Source: Dehalococcoidia bacterium (GTDB lineage Bacteria > Chloroflexota > Dehalococcoidia > UBA3495). Taken from it: a stretch of DNA of 11,002 nucleotides. A program made the translations under genes and the position numbers. The notes under the pieces were generated by a model. That model was given only the letters and a program-made list of their open reading frames with translations. It was not told the origin of the DNA and did no database searches. Positions within the stretch are counted from its first letter, which is position 1. Each line of letters starts with the position of its first letter. The stretch is from NCBI GenBank assembly GCA_002730485.1, contig PCAH01000057.1:1-11002 (forward strand). The letters run 5' to 3'. Positions 6,285 through 11,002 of the stretch are shown piece by piece.

Positions 6285-6958
6285 TAACACCCCATCCCGA
6301 CGACGCCGATTTCTGGTGTTCCGGGACCATCGCCAAATGGCTTGGAGACGGTGCGACTGTGCGCTATGTACTGTGCACCGATGGCGGCAAAGGAACCACC
6401 GATCCCAACATTTCTTCGGCGGACCTCTCGAAGATTCGGGAACAGGAACAGGCCGACGCTGTTGAGGCCCTGGGAGTTCAGGAACTGGTGTTGCTGCATC
6501 ATCCAGACGGCTCCCTTGAAGATGATGATGAGTTCCGCCGGGAGTTGGTCAGGCAGATTAGACAGGTTCAGCCGGACGTTGTCCTGTGCCCAGAACCGTA
6601 CCGGAAGAACTTGGCCTGGCACCGAGACCATCGGATAGCCGGCCAGGTTGCATTGGATGCCGTCTTTCCCTGCGCCCGTGACCACCTGCACTTTGTGGAA
6701 CTGTGGCGGGATGAGGGCCTGGAGCCCCACAAGACCCCGACGATGCTGTTCTGGGGCACCGAGAACGCCGATACCACCATCGATATCACCGAGTCACTGG
6801 AGACCAAGATCAAAGCGGTGGCAGCCCACAAGAGTCAGATGGACGGCCGGAATCCCAAGGAGATAGAGGATTACGTCCGCCAGCGCGCTAAGGTTGAAGA
6901 AGGCGGCTCCGGCATGGAATACATCGAAGAATTCCGGAAAATCACTTTCCGGGTTTAA
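6242..6958 (+). CDS. PIG-L/LmbE-family deacetylase
   Basis: A 238-residue zinc-dependent de-N-acetylase of the PIG-L/LmbE family. The family removes acetyl from GlcNAc-containing small molecules (MshB and Mca in mycothiol, BshB in bacillithiol, PIG-L in GPI anchors). The metal and catalytic signature TPHPDDADFWCSG gives H18, D20 and D21, and the second motif WHRDH (126-130) gives H127, D129 and H130. IREQEQADAVEALG (65-78) is the usual helix and LLHHPDG (84-90) the usual loop. The protein is about the size of BshB-type enzymes and shorter than MshB/Mca (near 290-300). No signal peptide is seen, so it is cytoplasmic. It stands alone on its strand, divergent from the MshD-like GNAT. Together with the MshA-like enzyme 2 kb away this suggests a GlcNAc conjugate, but the substrate is not shown by the sequence. 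Confidence 0.87.
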   Translation: MPEQMDESPKKVLVITPHPDDADFWCSGTIAKWLGDGATVRYVLCTDGGKGTTDPNISSADLSKIREQEQADAVEALGVQELVLLHHPDGSLEDDDEFRRELVRQIRQVQPDVVLCPEPYRKNLAWHRDHRIAGQVALDAVFPCARDHLHFVELWRDEGLEPHKTPTMLFWGTENADTTIDITESLETKIKAVAAHKSQMDGRNPKEIEDYVRQRAKVEEGGSGMEYIEEFRKITFRV

Positions 6959-6959
6959 C

Positions 6960-6998
6960 CCCAGGCGATTGGGGGACTAAAGAGCTGCGTCGCCTGGG
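6960..6998. repeat. 9-bp inverted repeat between convergent genes
   Basis: CCCAGGCGA (6960-6968) and TCGCCTGGG (6990-6998) are perfect complements around a 21-nt loop. The left arm begins 2 bp after the PIG-L stop, and the right arm lies inside the last codons of the DUF885 gene on the other strand. No T-run follows on either strand, so it is not a standard intrinsic terminator. It could still slow polymerase or protect transcript ends where the two genes meet. Confidence 0.45.
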
Positions 6999-8638
6999 TC
7001 TTGCAACAGGGCCGGACGCAGCAGAGGGAGCGCCGGGCCGCCAAATGATAACAGCCGGTCATGGAACCCTTTGAGGGTGTAGGCGCTTCCCTGTTCCCTT
7101 TGGTAGTCTTCCCTCAGTTTGAGAATCATCAATTTGCCCAGGGTGTAGTTCAGGTACCCTGGGTCAAACGTCCCCCGCAACGCCTCCCGCTTTGCTGGCA
7201 ACTCTGCCATGTAGGCGTTCTCCATGAAGAACCTGGTAGCTTCATCCAAGGTCATGTCCTCGGTATGCATCCTGAGGGAGCACATATACCGGCAATTGCG
7301 TACCAACGCCTCAAGCAGTTGTGTCAGCAGCAACCTGTCCTGGTCCTCTCCGTATTTGGTCTCCAACATCATCTGCTCGGTATAGTGCGCCCACCCTTCG
7401 GTGAATGAATAGGCCGTGGCCACGCGGTTGACCAACGGCAGTTCTTCTCCGTAGCGATTGTGCAGATGATGGACAAAGTGTCCTGGGTATACCTCATGGA
7501 TGGAGATGATCTTGAGGGTGTCATAGTTGAAATTGGAGAGCCATTCTTTCCTCTGTCTGGTGTCCCATTCGTCTTCCACGGGAGTCACGTAGTAGAAGGA
7601 CTCGGTGGCCTTGGTCTCCAGGGCGCCTGCGCTGTCCATGGCCGCAAAGGCGTAGCGCATGTAGGTAGGCGTCTCGATCACCTGGCAGCGATCCTCTGAG
7701 GGCACGCTGATTAGATCAAAGTCGATCAGCGACTGTCGAATCTCTTCCAGCATGTTCCTCGTTTCTGGGATCAGGTCCTGGGCCTGGGGATGATTGCGTC
7801 CAATCTCTTCCACGATCTCCGGAACTGGTCGGCCTGGAGCGATGCGCTGGGCCACCTCTTTTATTCGGGCTAGGTTATCTTCCAGGTTTGCCTGTCCGAT
7901 AGCCGAGATTTGGCTTAGAGGAGCATCTAGGCCCTCTCCAGTGGCCAACATACCCGAATAAAGCTTTGACCCGATGGCAAAACCCTCCGGGCCACCGGCG
8001 CCGCGGGCCTTTAGTCGTTCGGCGAACCCATCCAGTGCTGTAGCCGCGGTCTCCCGTGCATTGTTGAACTCTGCGACGATTTCGGAGTCCTTGACGCCTT
8101 GCGCCGCGTCTTCTAGGTCCGCCCGGTAGAATCGAGCCATACCGGAGTAACTCTCCACGCTCATATCCACCACGTGAGAAGAAAGCTTGTCTGAAAGGGC
8201 CATGTCTAAGACGTCCAAGAAATCGGGAGCTTGTTTCATCGCTTCCGTGGCAGATCGTAGGCGGTCTTCAATGGGAGCGTAGTCACGGCGGATGTACCCG
8301 CTGACGTTCAAGTACCCAGAGTGGCGCATCGGGTTGTTTTCCAGCGGTTTAAGGTCGTTGAAGATGAATAGTTCGCGGCGCAGGAACAACTCCATCATCT
8401 GGTAGCTCATCTTGCCTGACTCATCCAGGCTATCCACGTTCAATGACTGGAGTTCGGTGAGACCGCGCTGCAACTCTGCCTCTCTTCGGTAGGTCTGTGA
8501 CGGAGAGAGATCCGGCAGTTTGCCATCGTATTGATGCTGGCCGATCCGTGATCCGGCGGTGGGATAGAAATCCCAATGCTCCTTGATCAGCTTTTGGGAC
8601 AACTCGTTGAATGCTGAACTCATGTCTGACTGCGCCAT
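6977..8638 (-). CDS. DUF885 family metallopeptidase-like protein
   Basis: A DUF885 protein of 553 residues when started at ATG 8638. The C-terminal half holds ISIHEVYPGHFVHHLHN, with the HExxPGH zinc motif at 381-387, then SFTEGWAHYTEQMM with EGWAHY at 414-419, whose Glu is the likely third ligand. This arrangement resembles gluzincin peptidases. The N-terminal half is mostly helical and has no other motif I recognise. There is no signal peptide, so it is probably cytoplasmic. The start at 8638 is preferred over the in-frame ATG at 8668 because AAGGAG lies 4 nt upstream and the 8668 codon falls inside a terminator hairpin. DUF885 proteins are generally taken to be carboxypeptidase-like, but the substrate here is unknown. 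The gene lies downstream of the EthD-like gene on the same strand and is separated from it by that terminator. Confidence 0.88.
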   Translation of the reverse strand: MAQSDMSSAFNELSQKLIKEHWDFYPTAGSRIGQHQYDGKLPDLSPSQTYRREAELQRGLTELQSLNVDSLDESGKMSYQMMELFLRRELFIFNDLKPLENNPMRHSGYLNVSGYIRRDYAPIEDRLRSATEAMKQAPDFLDVLDMALSDKLSSHVVDMSVESYSGMARFYRADLEDAAQGVKDSEIVAEFNNARETAATALDGFAERLKARGAGGPEGFAIGSKLYSGMLATGEGLDAPLSQISAIGQANLEDNLARIKEVAQRIAPGRPVPEIVEEIGRNHPQAQDLIPETRNMLEEIRQSLIDFDLISVPSEDRCQVIETPTYMRYAFAAMDSAGALETKATESFYYVTPVEDEWDTRQRKEWLSNFNYDTLKIISIHEVYPGHFVHHLHNRYGEELPLVNRVATAYSFTEGWAHYTEQMMLETKYGEDQDRLLLTQLLEALVRNCRYMCSLRMHTEDMTLDEATRFFMENAYMAELPAKREALRGTFDPGYLNYTLGKLMILKLREDYQREQGSAYTLKGFHDRLLSFGGPALPLLRPALLQDPGDAAL

Positions 8639-8642
8639 GATG

Positions 8643-8648
8643 CTCCTT
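8643..8648 (-). promoter_or_regulatory. Ribosome binding site fixing the DUF885 start
   Basis: On the minus strand AAGGAG lies 4 nt before ATG 8638. It is a strong match at short spacing and lies downstream of the alternative ATG at 8668, which supports the shorter protein. Only 5 nt separate it from the T-run of the terminator upstream. Confidence 0.65.
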
Positions 8649-8653
8649 AAATC

Positions 8654-8684
8654 AAAAAGGCGGCCCATATATCGGGCCGCCTTT
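8654..8684 (-). terminator. Strong intrinsic terminator between the EthD-like and DUF885 genes
   Basis: On the minus strand AAAGGCGGCCC (8684-8674) and GGGCCGCCTTT (8666-8656) form an 11-bp perfect stem around a 7-nt loop. The T-run extends to 8654. It lies 22 bp after the EthD-like stop and ends 5 nt before the DUF885 ribosome site. It should end most EthD transcripts. Read on the plus strand, the T-run is only three bases, so it works mainly on the minus strand. Confidence 0.85.
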
Positions 8685-8706
8685 GCTCACTGGTTGTTAT
8701 CAGCGC

Positions 8707-9021
8707 TTAGAGCAGGGTCTCGCTGATCTGGAACGTGGGCTTGATGTCGGTGTAGTTGGGGAGGTCACCCATGATTGCACCGGCGTGGGTGGTGAATGCC
8801 GCGTGGACTTCTTCGACGGTGTTGAAATAGAGGTGCCCGACGGCTACAAAAGGAGCGGGAGCGTTGGGGTCGGTTCCGGACACGCCTTTCTCCATCTCAC
8901 CGTTCACCAGGCCCATGGGGCCAAGGAGGCTTTGTACCAGGTTGAGGTGGGTGGTGGTCCAATACCCATGGTCGAATTTCTTGCCCTCTTCATTTGGATA
9001 TAAGACGGATACTTTAATCAT
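8707..9021 (-). CDS. EthD-like (dimeric alpha/beta-barrel) protein
   Basis: A 104-residue protein beginning MIKVSVLYPNEEGKKFDHGYW, with an early KFDHGYWTTTHL block and an AVGHLYFNTVEEVHAAF segment (60-76). This is the pattern of EthD-family proteins: a ferredoxin-like fold, dimeric, with an x-Y-P-x2-x1-F-D-x2-Y/H-W style N-terminus and a following conserved His. The family includes EthD of ether degradation and many small proteins of unknown role. The start ATG 9021 has AGGAG 7 nt upstream (9029-9033). A good promoter lies at 9081-9109, and a strong terminator follows, so it is probably transcribed mainly as a single-gene unit. No function beyond the fold can be inferred. Confidence 0.8.
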   Translation of the reverse strand: MIKVSVLYPNEEGKKFDHGYWTTTHLNLVQSLLGPMGLVNGEMEKGVSGTDPNAPAPFVAVGHLYFNTVEEVHAAFTTHAGAIMGDLPNYTDIKPTFQISETLL

Positions 9022-9080
9022 GCGCCGGCTCCTGATTCATTGAAACGATTTGACTTGCCCCGAAACGGGACAGTTAGCCC

Positions 9081-9109
9081 AGTGTACTAGGCGTGGTGGC
9101 GCCTGGCAA
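9081..9109 (-). promoter_or_regulatory. Sigma70-type promoter for the EthD-like gene
   Basis: On the minus strand TTGCCA (9109-9104), a 17-nt spacer and TACACT (9086-9081) form a well-placed promoter, 5 of 6 at -35 and 4 of 6 at -10. Transcription would start near 9074, giving a leader of about 53 nt before ATG 9021. DUF885 may depend on read-through from it. Confidence 0.55.
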
Positions 9110-9161
9110 TGCCGGACCGTCGCATCGTTCATATTGGCTGACAAGAAGGGGCGGATCCTTC

Positions 9162-9170
9162 TGATACAAT
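9162..9170 (+). promoter_or_regulatory. Extended -10 promoter candidate for the S41-like gene
   Basis: TGATACAAT is an extended -10 (TGn followed by TACAAT). The nearest -35-like hexamer, CTGACA (9138-9143), is 21 nt away, which is too long, so it would rely on the extended element. A second -10-like TATACT lies at 9205-9210, only 23 bp before the start codon. Either could serve the gene starting at 9234. Confidence 0.35.
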
Positions 9171-9233
9171 GAACCGGCCGCGAGAGCGAGCCTGGGAAAT
9201 CCACTATACTGGCATCCTCGTATTCGAAAAGAT

Positions 9234-10637
9234 ATGTTTCAAAAATCATCGGTCCTACGCCTGGTAAACTCCCGTGTCTTGGGTTTAATCGCTGTTTTCC
9301 TGACTCTATTGGCCTTTGTCGCCTGTTCCAGTTCTTCTGACTCTGAAAACTCCAGTGATGAAACTGCCGACGGATTGGCATTGGTCTGGGAAGCCTGGGA
9401 TCAGATGAGCGAGAAGTATGCCAGCTCTGAGCCCCTCGATTTTGACTCTGTTGTTTCAGGTGCTATGGGCAGCCTTATGGCGCGAGTCGATGTTGAGTCG
9501 TACCCGTTTCTCACGGAGATAGGACGCATGCGCGGCCAACCACCGTCCCACGTCCCCGGTGAGCTGGTTGACCTGTGGCGGGCGGTTGCCAAACATCAGG
9601 CTTCAGACCCAGACTTTGACCCTTCAACCATCGCAAAAGCGGCGGTGGCTGGGTTATTAGATGGCCTTGGTGACTCATCTGCAGTGTACTTGGATGCCGA
9701 GCAATATCCTTTGGCCAAGGAGAGCTTGGCCGAAGGAATGGAAGGCAGTTACCTGGGCATCGGCTCCAGGGTGGTGGAACAGAACGGCCAGATAGTCTTG
9801 TTCCCCTTTGCGGGTTCACCTTCAGAGTCTGCCGGAATCCTACCTGGAGACATCCTGATGACCGTGGCCGGAGAATCGGTGCTTGGCCAGGACGTCCAGG
9901 AGATCGTCGACCGGGTGGCCGGGCCAAAGGGCACGAAAGTAGTCTTGGAGGTCATCAGGGCCGGAGAAAGTCTGCCCGTCGCGGTGGAGGTTTTCCGGGG
10001 CGATGTTGAGCTACAATCGGTGGCCAGCCAGCTGATTCCAGGCGGGGTGGGTTATCTTCGGATATCCAGGTTCCGCGACAACACCGGGGAGCAGGTATTT
10101 TCCGCGCTGGAAGACTTGAACCAGTTTGACCTGTTGGCCTTGGTGGTTGATCTAAGAACCAACCCCGGAGGTTCTCCAGAAGCTGCTGTGGAGACGGCCA
10201 GCCAGTTCTTGCCCGACGGCACGGTCTATGGCTACGTAGAGGATAAAGACGGCAATCGGACCGAGATCACCACTGGACCAAATGAGAATCGGTTGGCTCT
10301 GGACGACCTTCTAATTGCGGTGTTGGTCAATGGCCAAACGGCGCGTGAAGCGGAGACTCTTGCTGTAGCCCTTCAGGAGTCTGAGCGAGCCACCTTGTTT
10401 GGGATGCCGACTAGGGGTGACGCGTCAGGTTATGAATTTGTGGAACTGAGTGACGGCTCTGCCATGTATATTCCGGTATCGCGGCGGTACTCTCCATCGG
10501 GCAACCTTGTGGTCCAAAGCGGATTGGTGCCAAATGTGGAGGTTGAATCCGTACCAGAGGAAGAAGGATACGGTGGAGAAAGCCAGTTCAATCGCGCCTA
10601 CGAATTCCTGGATGGTCAGTTGCCGCCGTTCCGGTAG
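9234..10637 (+). CDS. S41/C-terminal-processing-protease-like lipoprotein, catalytic residues replaced
   Basis: A 467-residue exported protein. The signal peptide (1-30) ends in a lipobox FVAC with C31 as the probable lipidation site, then a Ser/Asp/Glu-rich linker. Two similar helical segments (about 48-98 and 111-168) precede a PDZ domain (about 172-255, GSYLGIGSRVV and SAGILPGDILMTVAG). The S41 core has VGYLRISRF (272-280), VVDLRTNPGG (304-313) and VLVNGQTAREAETLAVAL (363-380). Where active CtpA-type enzymes have TASASE and, 25 residues later, GKG, this protein has TAREAE and GDA. The Ser is therefore R371 and the Lys is D396. It probably binds rather than cuts protein C-termini outside the membrane. 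The ATG start has only a weak GAAAAG before it. A bidirectional terminator follows. Confidence 0.87.
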   Translation: MFQKSSVLRLVNSRVLGLIAVFLTLLAFVACSSSSDSENSSDETADGLALVWEAWDQMSEKYASSEPLDFDSVVSGAMGSLMARVDVESYPFLTEIGRMRGQPPSHVPGELVDLWRAVAKHQASDPDFDPSTIAKAAVAGLLDGLGDSSAVYLDAEQYPLAKESLAEGMEGSYLGIGSRVVEQNGQIVLFPFAGSPSESAGILPGDILMTVAGESVLGQDVQEIVDRVAGPKGTKVVLEVIRAGESLPVAVEVFRGDVELQSVASQLIPGGVGYLRISRFRDNTGEQVFSALEDLNQFDLLALVVDLRTNPGGSPEAAVETASQFLPDGTVYGYVEDKDGNRTEITTGPNENRLALDDLLIAVLVNGQTAREAETLAVALQESERATLFGMPTRGDASGYEFVELSDGSAMYIPVSRRYSPSGNLVVQSGLVPNVEVESVPEEEGYGGESQFNRAYEFLDGQLPPFR

Positions 10638-10670
10638 ATCGACTGGGGCAGCATGTTCGGCTTAGAAACT

Positions 10671-10703
10671 AAAAAGGCCACTCCCATCGGGAGTGGCCTT
10701 TTT
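10671..10703. terminator. Bidirectional intrinsic terminator
   Basis: AAAAAGGCCACTCCC (10671-10685) and GGGAGTGGCCTTTTT (10689-10703) form a perfect 15-bp stem around the loop ATC, with A- and T-runs of five at both ends. It works in either direction, ending the S41-like gene on the plus strand and rplL on the minus strand. Confidence 0.92.
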
Positions 10704-10731
10704 ATTACTTGGCTTATGCCAGGAGCTTTGG

Positions 10732-11002
10732 TTAGGCGAATTCAACCACGGCGCCCGCTTCTTCCAGCTTGGCCTTGATATCGTCGGCTTCGTCCTTGGC
10801 AACGCCTTCCTTGATGGCGGTGGGAGCGGACTCAACCAACTCTTTGGCCTCGCGTAGTCCAAGGGAAGTGACCTCACGTACAGCCTTAATGACGTTGATC
10901 TTGTTGGGACCGATGTCTTTCAGGCTGACGGCGAAGGAATCCTGGTCTTCGGAGGCTGCGGCGGCTCCGCCCTCAGCGGGTGCTCCACCGGCGGCGGGTG
11001 CG
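10732..11002 (-). CDS. rplL: Ribosomal protein L7/L12 (partial)
   Basis: The minus-strand gene enters from beyond the window end. Its last 89 codons are visible, with the TAA stop at 10732-10734. It starts in the Ala/Gly-rich flexible hinge ([19 protein letters not shown]). The C-terminal domain then carries [20 protein letters not shown] and [20 protein letters not shown], the helices of L7/L12 that recruit translation factors to the ribosomal stalk. The protein ends GAVVEFA. The N-terminal dimerisation domain lies outside the window, and rplJ would be expected further in that direction. This housekeeping gene is a good anchor for placing the contig by phylogeny. Confidence 0.97.
   Translation of the reverse strand, partial: APAAGGAPAEGGAAAASEDQDSFAVSLKDIGPNKINVIKAVREVTSLGLREAKELVESAPTAIKEGVAKDEADDIKAKLEEAGAVVEFA

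Noticed and set aside
5704..6290. Two long minus-strand open frames (5704-6111 and 5871-6290) crossing the divergent region
   Set aside because: Their translations have no recognisable domain. They overlap the better-supported double-GNAT or PIG-L genes, and no ribosome site fits.
6215..6730. 171-codon minus-strand open frame opposite the PIG-L gene
   Set aside because: It lies wholly opposite a gene with intact zinc motifs and shows no family features of its own.
8639..8668. Ten-residue longer N-terminus for the DUF885 protein starting at ATG 8668
   Set aside because: The start codon would sit in the terminator hairpin, and the AAGGAG ribosome site lies downstream of it, matching ATG 8638.
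9037..9381. 114-codon minus-strand open frame opposite the start of the S41-like gene
   Set aside because: It covers the promoter region and signal peptide of the real gene and shows no protein features.
1..11002. CRISPR arrays, tRNA genes, insertion sequences or defence systems
   Set aside because: I saw no direct-repeat array, no cloverleaf-like element, no transposase or integrase motif and no known defence protein. The three strong inverted repeats are at gene ends.

Overview
The window looks like a chromosomal stretch from a bacterium with moderate GC, probably a member of the Chloroflexota (Dehalococcoidia or SAR202-like). That placement is an inference from the gene mix (short threonine synthase, FolE, MshA-like glycosyltransferase, DUF502, double-GNAT protein, DUF885, L7/L12) and from frequent GTG and TTG starts. 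It does not rest on a database search. Gene density is high. I see no rRNA, tRNA, transposase, phage gene or CRISPR array.

Layout. Positions 1-4156 read as one plus-strand operon: the 3' end of homoserine dehydrogenase (hom), threonine synthase (thrC), GTP cyclohydrolase I (folE), a CelD/FemAB-like acyltransferase, and an MshA-like GT4 glycosyltransferase whose start overlaps the stop before it. An intrinsic terminator at 4211-4240 closes it. A DUF502 membrane protein (4305-5012) follows on the plus strand. Its 3' end overlaps by 34 bp the convergent minus-strand gene for a double-GNAT protein (4979-5884). A 357-bp divergent region (5885-6241) holds a good minus-strand promoter, a possibly structured leader and a doubtful Cys-rich mini-ORF. 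It leads into a plus-strand PIG-L/LmbE deacetylase (6242-6958). Next comes a minus-strand pair: an EthD-like small protein (8707-9021) and a DUF885 metallopeptidase-like protein (6977-8638), with a strong terminator wedged between them. A divergent region then leads to a plus-strand lipoprotein with PDZ and S41 domains (9234-10637). A bidirectional terminator separates it from the minus-strand rplL, which runs off the window end.

How the genes work together. hom and thrC are consecutive steps of threonine synthesis, and folE starts the folate/pterin route. The acyltransferase, MshA-like glycosyltransferase, MshD-like double GNAT and PIG-L deacetylase are the classes of enzyme used to make GlcNAc-based conjugates or low-molecular-weight thiols (mycothiol, bacillithiol). 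No cysteine ligase is visible, so a thiol pathway here is only a hypothesis.

The most unusual single gene is the S41-family lipoprotein. Aligned by eye on the family motifs, both catalytic positions (Ser and Lys) are replaced, by Arg371 and Asp396, with the family's 25-residue spacing preserved. It is therefore probably a pseudo-protease.
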